64,000 nucleotides of DNA from Firmicutes bacterium UBA6113 (GTDB lineage: Bacteria; Bacillota; Clostridia; Tissierellales; Sedimentibacteraceae), in contig DIWF01000036.1 of assembly GCA_002422545.1 (NCBI GenBank), positions 204,551 to 268,550 on the forward strand. The letters are read 5' to 3'. The stretch's first letter is position 1. Every line of letters starts with the position of its first letter. The position numbers and the translations under genes are program-made. Below the pieces are notes generated by a model that was not told where the DNA came from, ran no database searches, and worked only from the letters and a program-made list of their open reading frames with translations. Shown in pieces: positions 17,925 through 26,393 of the stretch.

Positions 17925-18239
17925 TTATTTGGGTGTTCTGTCACGAAAAATATACAAAGTAATTGTATTTAATATAACGGTAACGATGAGTAGAGCTGAT
18001 GACACAAAAGCAACAGCGCCTGCTGTGTCCATTAAAGCAGACCAATCTTCAATATTGACCAAATGATTATTATATAAAATCTGAAAATATAACGAAAAAG
18101 CACAAGCGCTTATACTCAAAATAGAAAGAATGACCCAATTCCTATTCTCGTGTTTTTTATACCGCATGAGGTTAACAACTGGCAATATCCATGCAATTAA
18201 GCCAAGCAGCAAACTTCCAAGATTAAGTAAACTAATCAT
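17925..18239 (-). CDS. Three-helix membrane protein, unknown function
   Basis: A 104-residue membrane protein with helices at about residues 5-21, 35-52 and 70-95. I recognise no domain. The start is ATG 18239 with GGGGG seven bases upstream; the longer frame encodes that site. Just upstream lies the C-terminal half of a small gene interrupted by the IS3 element, so the two probably formed one operon before the insertion. A decayed copy of its first 18 codons, with an in-frame stop, lies at 33313-33386. Confidence 0.55.
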   Translation of the reverse strand: MISLLNLGSLLLGLIAWILPVVNLMRYKKHENRNWVILSILSISACAFSLYFQILYNNHLVNIEDWSALMDTAGAVAFVSSALLIVTVILNTITLYIFRDRTPK

Positions 18240-18273
18240 TACAATACCCCCATTGCTCACATCTTTAAAAACT

Positions 18274-18336
18274 TTAGTCAGTTTTATTTTTTTCCTTTTT
18301 ATCTAAATAATCTTCAAATTCTTTAAGTGCATCAAG
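18274..18336 (-). pseudogene. C-terminal half of a 45-residue gene split by the IS3 element
   Basis: Reading into the stop at 18274, the codons give LDALKEFEDYLDKKEKNKTD. Joined to the N-terminal half at 19564-19642 by removing the IS and one copy of the CAAG target duplication, the frame is continuous: one hydrophobic helix then a charged amphipathic tail, 45 residues in all. The insertion must therefore be recent. Confidence 0.8.
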
Positions 18337-18412
18337 TGGATAGGTTATAATTAACTGGACAGTTTTTTTAAGGTCATGTACAATCAAAATATAAAAACTA
18401 AGGAGCATGACC

Positions 18413-18709
18413 ATGCCAGAATCAAAAAATAGAAAACCTCGTCGCAAATTTACTGCTGAATTAAAAAGCCAGATCGTTCAGTTATACCAAAATGGAAAAA
18501 GAAAATGCGATATTATAAATGAATATGATATTTCACCATCTCTACTTGATAAATGGATTAAGCAAGCGGAATCTACCGGTTCTTTTACGGAAAAAGATAA
18601 CCGTACTCCAGAGGAGCAAGAACTGATAGAACTTCGCAAACGCAACAAACAACTTGAAATGGAGAATGATATTTTAAAACAAGCAGCGCTGATCTTGGGA
18701 CGAAAGTAA
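18413..18709 (+). CDS. IS3-family transposase OrfA
   Basis: About 98 residues. The N-terminal helix-turn-helix (KFTAELKSQIVQLYQNG to SPSLLDKWIKQ) binds the IS ends. A C-terminal leucine zipper (ELRKRNKQLEMENDILKQAALIL) mediates multimerisation with OrfAB. AGGAG lies seven bases before ATG 18413; a second ATG at 18407 is too close to it. A TTTAAAA heptamer (18673-18679), phased for -1 slippage, lies inside the region where the OrfB frame is already open. Confidence 0.9.
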   Translation: MPESKNRKPRRKFTAELKSQIVQLYQNGKRKCDIINEYDISPSLLDKWIKQAESTGSFTEKDNRTPEEQELIELRKRNKQLEMENDILKQAALILGRK

Positions 18710-18711
18710 AA

Positions 18712-19545
18712 GTGATAAAAAACAATCTTCACAAATACTCTGTTTCAGCAATGTGTAAAGTCCTTAAAATTTCAAGAAGCACATACTATTATGAAGTAAA
18801 ACAAAAGCCTGATGAAAGCATTCTTGAAACTAATATTCTAAATGTTTTTAAAGCAAGCTGCAAGAATTATGGAACACGTAAGATTAAAGTAGAACTTTCA
18901 AAACTTGGTCATACTGTTTCACGCAGGCGTATTGGTCGTATTATGAAACAAGAAGGCTTAGTTTCCAAATACACTGTCGCTAAATTCAAACCACACGTAG
19001 ATAAATGCAATGAATCAAAAGTGGCTAATTTAGTGAACCGTAAATTCAACGAGCAACCACATCTAAATATTGTAGTAAGCGATTTAACATACGTTAGAGT
19101 CGGCAAAAGTTGGAATTATATATGTGTACTTATAGATCTGTTTAATCGTGAAATAATCGGTTTTAGCGCTGGGCGCAATAAAGATGCATCATTGGTCGCA
19201 AAGGCTTTTGTTACGGTAAAATCAAACCTTAAAAATATAAATGTTTTTCATACTGATAGATGTAATGAATTCAAAAATCAACTAATTGATGAAACTCTTA
19301 GAACCTTTAAAATTAAACGTTCCTTAAGCATGAAGGGTTGCCTGTATGATAATGCAGTTGCAGAAGCAACTTTTAAAATTATAAAAACAGAATTTGTAAA
19401 AGGTGAACATTTTGAAACGCTTAATGATTTAAAATATCAATTAGCAGATTATGTAAATTGGTTTAACAATCACAGAATACATTCATCTTTAAGATATTTA
19501 ACTCCGTACCAATACAAAGTTAATACCCTTAAAAAAGTTGTTTAG
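18712..19545 (+). CDS. IS3-family transposase OrfB (DDE catalytic subunit)
   Basis: About 277 residues with an HTH_21-type N-terminal region (KNYGTRKIKVELSKLGHTVSRRRIGRIMK) and an rve integrase core. The three catalytic acids are visible: Asp in VVSDLTYV, Asp in FHTDRCNEF (usually HTDRGSQY) and Glu in NAVAEATFKIIKTE. It lies in the -1 frame relative to OrfA, three bases after the OrfA stop, starting with GTG. The active protein is probably an OrfAB fusion made by -1 frameshifting. Confidence 0.92.
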   Translation: MIKNNLHKYSVSAMCKVLKISRSTYYYEVKQKPDESILETNILNVFKASCKNYGTRKIKVELSKLGHTVSRRRIGRIMKQEGLVSKYTVAKFKPHVDKCNESKVANLVNRKFNEQPHLNIVVSDLTYVRVGKSWNYICVLIDLFNREIIGFSAGRNKDASLVAKAFVTVKSNLKNINVFHTDRCNEFKNQLIDETLRTFKIKRSLSMKGCLYDNAVAEATFKIIKTEFVKGEHFETLNDLKYQLADYVNWFNNHRIHSSLRYLTPYQYKVNTLKKVV

Positions 19546-19563
19546 TTTACTGTTGACAATCCA

Positions 19564-19642
19564 CAAGTGTACCTTGATGTACTGCACCTTTTATAATTAA
19601 GAATAAAACATGAATTGTTACAAGCGGCAACATAATTTCCAT
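19564..19642 (-). pseudogene. N-terminal half of the 45-residue gene split by the IS3 element
   Basis: Starts at ATG 19642 with an AGGGGG box and encodes MEIMLPLVTIHVLFLIIKG and a few more residues before the IS junction. This is a single membrane helix. Its continuation is at 18274-18336. The gap between here and 19860 holds only AT-rich DNA with two copies of AATTTAGTATT (near 19750 and 19785) that may be promoter or operator sequence of the broken operon. Confidence 0.8.
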
Positions 19643-19860
19643 TTATTTTCCCCCTGGTCTTTTATAGTTCATATTATTGAATTATTTATTTAATTATCAA
19701 TATAGAATTTCAAATATCGACGGTATATCTTTATCATATCTATTATATAACATAATTTAGTATTTTCCCATATATAGTTGATTAATTTAGTATTGAACAG
19801 CCTAAGTTGATTTAATTCCCGATTTATTCTTTCAAGCCCGTCCAGTTCTTACTCATATTA

Positions 19861-19897
19861 AAAAACACAATGAGAGTTTAATCTTTCATTGTGCTTT
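19861..19897 (-). terminator. Intrinsic terminator after the 19908 gene
   Basis: CACAATGA and TCATTGTG form a perfect stem followed by TTTTTT in the minus direction, 11 bp after the stop codon. Confidence 0.8.
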
Positions 19898-19907
19898 ATT
19901 AATTATC

Positions 19908-20462
19908 TTATCTTGTCATTTGATTTTTAATATTTGAAAATGCTGCAATACATGAAGTTGAAGGTATGCCATCTATTATATCCCTTGGGTGAGGTGGGAA
20001 ATCAAGCCTTTCCTCAATAAGTGGCTGAGCCTCTAGATCTGTTACAGTTTGCAATCCAATCTCATAGCTGGATGTTGTATTAGGAAACAAACGTATGTTA
20101 TATATATTCCTTGCAATGTAACCAAAAGCGTCTATTCTTAAATTGTATGTGGAAAAGCTATACTCAGGTCCTGCTATTTTAGTTCCTAATTCATTAGCCA
20201 TAGGCAATTCTATTCGAATCGGGTTAATTGTTGTTATTAAATGCATAACAGGGATATCTCTTTGCATACCATCAGTGACATAGATTGTTATAGTAGCATT
20301 AGTAACAGGTGTTTTGTCACTTTGCTTAACGATATTAAGTCTCAAAAATCCAGTATTATTCATATTCATGTTTTCTAGCATATTTAAATTATTATTGGGA
20401 TATAAATTTCCGTATTTTCTCATATGTATGTTATTTAATTGTTGTTGATATCTATTATCCAT
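19908..20462 (-). CDS. Protein resembling the N-terminal propeptide of spore cortex-lytic enzymes
   Basis: A 184-residue protein with an Asn-rich N-terminus (LYPNNNLNMLENMNMNN) and one beta-sandwich-like domain: GFLRLNIVKQSDKTPVTNATITIYV, then a LRIDAFGYIARNIYNIRLFPNTTS segment, then EERLDFPPHPRDI. This pattern (TPVxNAxxTI, then GY/F, then a valine- or isoleucine-rich strand and a final IxxxLxxPP) is that of the propeptide of clostridial SleC-like enzymes and some peptidoglycan-associated spore proteins. No catalytic domain follows. A spore role is an inference. The start is ATG 20462, chosen over an outer ATG that has no ribosome binding site. Confidence 0.45.
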   Translation of the reverse strand: MDNRYQQQLNNIHMRKYGNLYPNNNLNMLENMNMNNTGFLRLNIVKQSDKTPVTNATITIYVTDGMQRDIPVMHLITTINPIRIELPMANELGTKIAGPEYSFSTYNLRIDAFGYIARNIYNIRLFPNTTSSYEIGLQTVTDLEAQPLIEERLDFPPHPRDIIDGIPSTSCIAAFSNIKNQMTR

Positions 20463-20597
20463 TATATTACACGCCTTTCTTAGCATTTTAATAGAATAAC
20501 TATTAAATTATTATATGCAACCTATGTATTTTTGTTAAGATTGGTGTTTCTATCCAACACTACAACATTACTAATTTTTCGGTGCAATATATTGAAA

Positions 20598-20632
20598 TAA
20601 AAAAGTCATATCAAGATTTTAATGATATGACT
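20598..20632 (-). terminator. Intrinsic terminator after the 20656 GNAT gene
   Basis: AGTCATATCA and TGATATGACT form a perfect 10-bp stem followed by a T-run in the minus direction. Confidence 0.8.
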
Positions 20633-20655
20633 AATTAGAAAAACTTTTATGCTCA

Positions 20656-21168
20656 TTAACTGTGCTTAATCGAAAAAACCAAATGTGGCATATCAACACC
20701 ATAATAGTGTTTAATAAATCTATCTGTTACTGTCATGCCATTTCGCTTTGCAACATTTTGGGATGCAATGTTGGTGTCACGAATAATTGAAAACACCTCA
20801 TCAGCATCCAGGACTTCAAACGCATATTCTTTACAAGCGATTGCAGCTTCGCTTGCATAGCCCTTATGCCAAAACGCTTTTTGAAATAGATATCCAACTT
20901 CAAGCACCTGCCTATTGTTGCAGTCCTGCATGGTAAGACCGCATTGTCCAATCATTTCATCAGTTTCTTTTAATATTACAGCCCACAGACCAAATCCATA
21001 TTGGCTATATCTCATAATTTGTCTGTCCAGCCATTCCTGTGCTTCAACATCATCAAAAGCATGTTCGTAAGCATACATTACATCTTTATCTTGCAATATT
21101 TTACACAATGATGAAAAGTCCGCCTGGTTCATCTCACGCAAATATAATCTTTCCGTTTCTAATATCAT
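20656..21168 (-). CDS. GNAT family N-acetyltransferase (RimJ/RimL-like)
   Basis: A 170-residue GNAT of the RimJ/RimL branch. The opening MILETERLYLREMNQADF is typical. Motif A is the QKAFWHKGYASEAAIACKEYAF region around residues 92-113, and the IRDTNIASQNVAKRNGM stretch is the conserved final helix. It probably acetylates an amino group on a protein or small molecule. GGAG precedes the ATG. Monocistronic, with its own terminator. Confidence 0.88.
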   Translation of the reverse strand: MILETERLYLREMNQADFSSLCKILQDKDVMYAYEHAFDDVEAQEWLDRQIMRYSQYGFGLWAVILKETDEMIGQCGLTMQDCNNRQVLEVGYLFQKAFWHKGYASEAAIACKEYAFEVLDADEVFSIIRDTNIASQNVAKRNGMTVTDRFIKHYYGVDMPHLVFSIKHS

Positions 21169-21253
21169 AGGACATATCTCCTTGTTGTATTATATTAATT
21201 TTATACTCCATATTTATCCTCTAAATCTTTCCAAATCTAGCTTGAAGTTAAAA

Positions 21254-21649
21254 TTAGTTCTTTATCATCAAATATTTTATAGAGAAATAATATGCAACTA
21301 CTGTAAAAACAGGTATTGCTGCGAGATAAGAAATAATGTTAAGTAGTGTAAAATTCATTGTGTTTGAAACTTCACCATATTCTAAAATATATCTGCATAT
21401 CATTCCTAATATAGTTAAAAATAAACTTGCTACATATACAAATTTCTCTTTATGTGTACCATAAATTGCAGCTAATCCTAACCCGATTATACCATAAGAA
21501 GCAATCACTAAATATGCCTTTGTGAAATCAAACGGGAAAAGCTCATTTTCAAAAGGAAATACAAAGCATCCTGCAAATATGATATATCCTAAAATAACTC
21601 TTTTAGGCACCTTCGGATGATTTTGTAAATATAATTGAAATTTGTTCAT
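21254..21649 (-). CDS. Four-helix membrane protein, unknown function
   Basis: A 131-residue protein with hydrophobic segments at about residues 15-30, 43-59, 69-85 and 100-120. The start is ATG 21649 with GGAGGG four bases upstream; a longer frame begins at a TTG inside that site. No motif recognised. Its neighbours are two unrelated GNAT genes on the same strand. Confidence 0.5.
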   Translation of the reverse strand: MNKFQLYLQNHPKVPKRVILGYIIFAGCFVFPFENELFPFDFTKAYLVIASYGIIGLGLAAIYGTHKEKFVYVASLFLTILGMICRYILEYGEVSNTMNFTLLNIISYLAAIPVFTVVAYYFSIKYLMIKN

Positions 21650-21685
21650 ATTACCCTCCATTAAAAACTCCCAATTTTCACACCT

Positions 21686-22153
21686 TTATAAACCTGGTAA
21701 TTTCATATTTTTCTCAAACTCCGTAATATACATTCCTTTACTAATTTCAATATCTTTTTCCTTTTTATATCCATTCTTTAAATATAAATTAACAGCTGGT
21801 AAATTCTCTTTTCCAGTAGATACCACTACTTTATTTATGTTGTTTTCAAGTCCTTCTATAAAATTAATCAGATTATTTGCAATACCCATCCTAAAAAATA
21901 AGGGGTGTATTGCAACCCTATGTATATCAATAACTTTTTCTATAATCTTGTAGGAAATTATCCCTGCTAAAACATCATTAATATAATAGCCATAAAAAAT
22001 TTCATCACATGTATTTATACTCTCGGCTGTATCCTTTAAAGGTGGTATATCATTAAATCCTATAATATCAGCTTCAATGCTATATGAAGCTATTTGTAAT
22101 TCCAATATACATCTTGCTATTTCTGGATTTTTCAAATCAAGTTTTTTAATCAT
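21686..22153 (-). CDS. GNAT family N-acetyltransferase
   Basis: A 155-residue GNAT. HRVAIHPLFFRMGIANNLINFIEG around residues 77-100 is motif A, and AVNLYLKNGYKKEKDIEI is the C-terminal element. The N-terminus (MIKKLDLKNPEIARCILELQ) matches a group common in Clostridium and Bacillus. Substrate unknown. GAGG precedes the ATG. Confidence 0.85.
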   Translation of the reverse strand: MIKKLDLKNPEIARCILELQIASYSIEADIIGFNDIPPLKDTAESINTCDEIFYGYYINDVLAGIISYKIIEKVIDIHRVAIHPLFFRMGIANNLINFIEGLENNINKVVVSTGKENLPAVNLYLKNGYKKEKDIEISKGMYITEFEKNMKLPGL

Positions 22154-22219
22154 ATATTATCCTCTTATTAGCGTTTTTTACTGACTTGTTGATCTTTCAT
22201 AATAATACTAACTCAAAAT

Positions 22220-22672
22220 TTATTTTACATATTCAGTAACAAAATCAGTAAAAAGAATACCTTCTAAATGGTCTATTTCATGGCAGAAGCATTTTGCTAA
22301 ATCTCCGGTACCTGTCAATATTATTTCATCTCCATTTTCGTTTAATGCTTGTACCGTTACTTTTTCAGGTCTTGTTAATTTACCCCACTTATTTGGAATA
22401 CTTAAACATCCTTCTATAACTTCCTGTGTTCCTTCTTGTTTAATTATCTTTGGATTTACCAACTTTATAAGTCCCTGTCCCATATCTATAACAACTAATC
22501 GTTTTAATATACCTACTTGTGGGGCGGCCAATCCACCACCAGTTTCTGTATTATACATTGTATCAACCATATCATTTAATAATTGTCTTATTTTATCATC
22601 TACAACATCAACTATCTTGCTTTTTTTCCTTAATATTTCATCATCAAACAATCTTATTTCTCTTAATGCCAT
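22220..22672 (-). CDS. def: Peptide deformylase
   Basis: A 150-residue metalloenzyme that removes the formyl group from the N-terminal methionine of new proteins. All three family motifs are present: GGGLAAPQVG (residues about 45-54), EGCLS (about 88-92, metal ligand Cys) and HEIDHLEG (about 131-138, two metal-ligand His and the catalytic Glu). The length fits short clostridial type 1 enzymes. It stands apart from fmt or pri, so it may be an extra copy. GAGGTG precedes the ATG. Confidence 0.95.
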   Translation of the reverse strand: MALREIRLFDDEILRKKSKIVDVVDDKIRQLLNDMVDTMYNTETGGGLAAPQVGILKRLVVIDMGQGLIKLVNPKIIKQEGTQEVIEGCLSIPNKWGKLTRPEKVTVQALNENGDEIILTGTGDLAKCFCHEIDHLEGILFTDFVTEYVK

Positions 22673-22814
22673 TTAAACTACACCTCTGCTTTGCTCTGCT
22701 CTTGATTTCCTTTTACTTTATTCAAATAGAAAATTTTCCTCTATATTGCTATGAAATACTTTAGCAATATCATAAGCCAATCATGAATAAGCCTTAAAAT
22801 AATATTCTATTTAT

Positions 22815-22846
22815 GAAGTATGAAATTTATAAGATTTCATACTTTT
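22815..22846. terminator. Hairpin overlapping the end of the second sigma-54 activator gene
   Basis: AAGTATGAAAT and ATTTCATACTT form a perfect 11-bp stem with a 7-base loop that includes the stop codon of the activator. No strong T-run follows, so this may slow or stop transcription, or protect the 3' end. Confidence 0.4.
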
Positions 22847-24212
22847 CCATTTTCTTGTATAACAAACTTCTATGTATTCCTAACTCTTCGGCTGTATCTT
22901 GTACGTTTTTATTATTTCTTTTTAATGCATCCTTAATTAATAAAGCTTCATAGTTATTTACTAAATTTTTTAATTTTTTATTACTACAATTTTCGTTAAT
23001 ATCAGCATTACATGAAATCATTTTTGAAGGTAAATCATTAAGCTGAATAGTCATATCTTCACAAGATGCAAAGGCGCTTTTTATTACGTTTTCTAACTCC
23101 CTAATGTTTCCTGGCCAATTATAATTATTTAAGCAACTCAATGCTTCGTCACTTATAGTTATAACTGATTTATATTTGCAGTTAAGCTTATCTAAAAAAT
23201 AATTTGCAAATAACACAACGTCATCCCTTCTTTCTCTCAAAGGGCTCGCTTCAATATTTACAACATTAAGCCTATAATATAAATCCTCTCGAAAAGTTCC
23301 TTGTTTAATCATTTCCTGTAAATTTTGACGTGTAGCTGCAATCACTCTAACATCAATTTTAGTAGTTTTAGTTCCACCCAATTTCTCTATTTCATTTTCT
23401 TGTAAAACTCTAAGTAATTTTGATTGCATATCATAAGGCATATCACCAATTTCATCAAGGAATATTGTTCCTTCATTGGCTAATTCAAATTTGCCCAATT
23501 TCCCACCTTTTTTAGCACCTGTAAAAGAACCTTCTTCGTATCCAAAAAGCTCTGACTCAATCAAATCTTTAGGAATAGCAGCACAATTAATGCTGACCAT
23601 TGTTTTTTCTCTTCTATTGCTATTTTTATGAATGGATTGAGCAAAAACTTCTTTTCCTGTCCCAGTTTCACCGGTTATTAATATAGGAAAATCTGTTTTT
23701 GCAAATTTCATTGCACTTTTTTTAATTTTAATAAAATTCTTATTTTTTCCTATCATAATATCGAAGGAATGACGATTAGATTCAACTTTTTTGTATTCTT
23801 CTTTATAATATTGAAGTTCTGAGTACTCCTTCATTAATTTTTGTGCTGAATCCAGCGTCTGAAGTTTAAACTTCACTTGAGCTACTCCAGCAATTGTTTC
23901 TCCTTGTTCGTCAAATACACAAGAACGATTTACAAGCAATATGTCATTTGAACTTTCCTTAGCTTCTCCTTCCAAAAACTTATGAATAGCACCTTCCTCA
24001 CGATATTTTTTACTAACAATATCAATCATTTTGGAATTAGATATGATTTTTAATATTGATAATCCTACTACATCTTCTTTTTTTCTTCCTAAAAAATCAC
24101 AATATTGTTCATTTATATCAGTAACATTTCCAAATTTATCAACTACAATAAAACCATCGTCAGTCATTTTCAATATTTCTTGAAAAATATATTTGTAATT
24201 ATTTTTGTCCAT
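22827..24212 (-). CDS. Sigma-54-dependent transcriptional activator with PAS domain
   Basis: A 461-residue activator: PAS domain (about residues 8-120), AAA+ domain (about 150-380) and Fis-type HTH (NKNVQDTAEELGIHRSLLYKKM). Walker A is GETGTGKEVFAQ and Walker B is GTIFLDEIGD. The sigma-54 contact loop reads GSFTGA in place of the usual GAFTGA; an alanine-to-serine change at this place is known to be tolerated in some activators. It lies just downstream of the etf/acd/CoA-transferase operon on the same strand and most likely controls that operon's sigma-54 promoter. Confidence 0.92.
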   Translation of the reverse strand: MDKNNYKYIFQEILKMTDDGFIVVDKFGNVTDINEQYCDFLGRKKEDVVGLSILKIISNSKMIDIVSKKYREEGAIHKFLEGEAKESSNDILLVNRSCVFDEQGETIAGVAQVKFKLQTLDSAQKLMKEYSELQYYKEEYKKVESNRHSFDIMIGKNKNFIKIKKSAMKFAKTDFPILITGETGTGKEVFAQSIHKNSNRREKTMVSINCAAIPKDLIESELFGYEEGSFTGAKKGGKLGKFELANEGTIFLDEIGDMPYDMQSKLLRVLQENEIEKLGGTKTTKIDVRVIAATRQNLQEMIKQGTFREDLYYRLNVVNIEASPLRERRDDVVLFANYFLDKLNCKYKSVITISDEALSCLNNYNWPGNIRELENVIKSAFASCEDMTIQLNDLPSKMISCNADINENCSNKKLKNLVNNYEALLIKDALKRNNKNVQDTAEELGIHRSLLYKKMEKYEIL

Positions 24213-24465
24213 GTGATGTTACCGCCTATCATAAAAATATTAATAAGTATTATTTTGACAATTATTTATCAACTAATTATATCATAATTTTCGATCAAGT
24301 AAAATATTTTTACATACCTTTTAAGCATTTACTTACACATTTACTAAAAAAATTTGCATGTCATTTTATTAAGGGTAAGCTATAGTTTCAATAAGAATTC
24401 CACTTATTATTCTTACGCAGAATCCAATATTATTATCAAATTCTGTATTAACATGACTATTTTTT

Positions 24466-24501
24466 ATATTAAAAAACTCGCAATAGCGAGCTTTTTAATA
24501 T
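24466..24501. terminator. Intrinsic terminator after the etfA gene
   Basis: A 16-bp stem with one mismatch (ATATTAAAAAACTCGC with GCGAGCTTTTTAATAT) around the loop AATA, T-rich on both sides. It lies 28 bp after the etfA stop and ends the six-gene operon. The gap 24213-24465 is otherwise AT-rich leader of the activator gene with no clear signal. Confidence 0.85.
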
Positions 24502-24528
24502 AAATTAGATTTTATTGCAATAGTTTAT

Positions 24529-25569
24529 TTATATCTCTAAGAAATGTTTTTCATTAATTGCTTCAATCATAGCTGGAACTATTTCATATAAGTCTCCCAC
24601 AATACCAAAATCACATATTTCAAATATTGGCGCATTTTTGTCCTTATTGATAGCTATTATATATTTTGATTCATGCATTCCTGCTTGATGTTGAATAGCA
24701 CCAGATATTCCACATGCAACATATAAATCAGGTCTTACTGTTGTCCCGGTTTGTCCTACTTGATGTGGACTTTCAATCCATCCAGCATCAACAGCTGCCC
24801 TTGATGATCCAACTTCTCCACCCAATGCCTCGGCTAATTCTTGAATTAATCTAAATCCGGAAGCTTCTTTTAGACCTCTTCCGCCAGAAACTACAACTTT
24901 TGCTTCTATAAGATTTACTCTTTTTTTTCCACTTACAATTTTATCAATTAATTTAACCCTTAAATCATCTTTTGATATTTTTGGATTAATTACTTCAATT
25001 TCTCCCCCTGCATAATCCACATGTACTGCCTTTGCCATAACACCCGGCCTAACAGTTGACATTTGTGGTCTGTTATTTGGACAAATTATTGTAGCCATTA
25101 AATTTCCACCAAATGCTGGCCTTGTTTGAAGTAATTTTCCATCAGTTTCGTCTATTTCTAGTTTAGTACAGTCAGCTGTTAATCCAGTACCAACTTTTGC
25201 AGCAATTCTTGGACCTATGTCTCTTCCTATTGATGTTGCTCCTAATAATACTATTTCAGGTTTTCTTTCTTTTATCAAATCTGAAATGGTTATTGCATAT
25301 CCCTCAGTATTAAAATCTTTAAGCAATTCATGCTCAATATATAAAACCTTATCTACACCAAAGTGTAAAAGTCTTTCTGTTATACCTTTTACTCCATGCC
25401 CTACTATTACAACATTCAATTTCTTATTTATTTTTTCGGCTAATTTCTTTCCTTCACCAATTAATTCTATTGTTACTGGGTGAACCTTCCCATCGATTAG
25501 TTCACCAATAATCCAAACATCATTATAATCCTTTAAATCAATACCTTGATTTACTTTTGCTATTTCCAT
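24529..25569 (-). CDS. etfA: Electron transfer flavoprotein, alpha subunit
   Basis: A 346-residue EtfA, which binds the electron-transferring FAD and shuttles electrons to or from the acyl-CoA dehydrogenase encoded beside it. The FAD-binding C-terminal domain shows GEVGSSRAAVDAGW, SPHQVGQTGTTVRPDLYVACGISG and HESKYIIAINKD. I start at ATG 25569 with GGAGGG six bases upstream; a longer reading would enter the etfB stop region. It has no extra ferredoxin domain. Confidence 0.95.
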   Translation of the reverse strand: MEIAKVNQGIDLKDYNDVWIIGELIDGKVHPVTIELIGEGKKLAEKINKKLNVVIVGHGVKGITERLLHFGVDKVLYIEHELLKDFNTEGYAITISDLIKERKPEIVLLGATSIGRDIGPRIAAKVGTGLTADCTKLEIDETDGKLLQTRPAFGGNLMATIICPNNRPQMSTVRPGVMAKAVHVDYAGGEIEVINPKISKDDLRVKLIDKIVSGKKRVNLIEAKVVVSGGRGLKEASGFRLIQELAEALGGEVGSSRAAVDAGWIESPHQVGQTGTTVRPDLYVACGISGAIQHQAGMHESKYIIAINKDKNAPIFEICDFGIVGDLYEIVPAMIEAINEKHFLEI

Positions 25570-25586
25570 TATTGTCCCTCCTCTCA

Positions 25587-26384
25587 CTAAATTAAGTTTA
25601 ATTCTGATAACTTCATTACAAGTGTATTTGCTTTATCCTTTGAATTATTGCCATCTATTATTTCTGAAACTTTATTCTTAACCGGTACAAAAGATTTATA
25701 AACATTAGTAGGAGATCCTTTTAACCCAATTTGTGTTGAATCAACAACTAAATCACCAATACCAAATACTCTTATCTTTTCTTCACCCTTATCTCCATAT
25801 GCTTCATTTATTCCCTTGATTGTAGGGTATCTTGGATCATTAAGCTCTTTGATAGCAGTTAATAAAACTGGTGTTGCTACTTCAAATACATACTCTCCAT
25901 ATTCAGTGTATCTAACTACCTCAAGCTTATCACCTTCAAATTTTGCATTTTTTACATATGTTACCTGAGGTATATTTAAAAATTCTGCTATTTCAGGCCC
26001 AACCTGAGCTGTATCTCCATCAATTGCCTGTCTGCCACAAAATACAATGTCATAGTTTCCAATTTTTTCGATAGCCGCTGCTATAATTGTTGCAGTAGCC
26101 CATGTATCTGAACCTCCAAATGCTCTGTCACTAATCAATACTCCTTCATCAGCACCCATTGCCATAGCTTCCTTCAAAACATCCTTAGCTTGTGGTGGTC
26201 CCATGCTTACTGCTGTTAACTCTGCACCAAATTCATCTTTAAATCTCAAAGCTGCTTCTAAAGCATTTTTATCATCTGGGTTCATAATGCTAGGAACACC
26301 ATCTCGTATAAGAGTTCCTGTTTCTTGATTTATTCTAACTTCATTAGTATCCGGAACTTGTTTTAGACATACTATAATTCTCAT
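25587..26384 (-). CDS. etfB: Electron transfer flavoprotein, beta subunit (bifurcating type)
   Basis: A 265-residue EtfB. It carries NPDDKNALEAAL near residue 35 and GRQAIDGDTAQVGPE near 120-134. The latter, with its DGDTAQVGP segment, is the signature seen in clostridial, NAD-binding, electron-bifurcating Etf proteins such as the partner of butyryl-CoA dehydrogenase. This suggests the acyl-CoA dehydrogenase may work as a reductase coupled to ferredoxin reduction. AGGAGGG precedes the ATG. Confidence 0.95.
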   Translation of the reverse strand: MRIIVCLKQVPDTNEVRINQETGTLIRDGVPSIMNPDDKNALEAALRFKDEFGAELTAVSMGPPQAKDVLKEAMAMGADEGVLISDRAFGGSDTWATATIIAAAIEKIGNYDIVFCGRQAIDGDTAQVGPEIAEFLNIPQVTYVKNAKFEGDKLEVVRYTEYGEYVFEVATPVLLTAIKELNDPRYPTIKGINEAYGDKGEEKIRVFGIGDLVVDSTQIGLKGSPTNVYKSFVPVKNKVSEIIDGNNSKDKANTLVMKLSELNLI

Positions 26385-26393
26385 ATTACCCTC

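Larger units (their letters stand above)
18337..19563 (+). mobile_element. IS3-family insertion sequence, complete (1227 bp)
   Basis: The element has two consecutive transposase frames. Its outer ends both read TGGAT when read inwards, and it is flanked by the direct repeat CAAG (18333-18336 and 19564-19567). Removing it restores a small open reading frame exactly, which fixes both ends. Both transposase genes are intact, so it may still be active. The terminal inverted repeats are short and imperfect beyond the first five bases. Confidence 0.85.

Noticed and set aside
22700..22800. Possible sigma-54 element TTGGCTTATGATATTGC upstream of the peptide deformylase gene.
   Set aside because: The GG and GC are 11 bases apart rather than 10, and a housekeeping gene would not be expected to use sigma-54.
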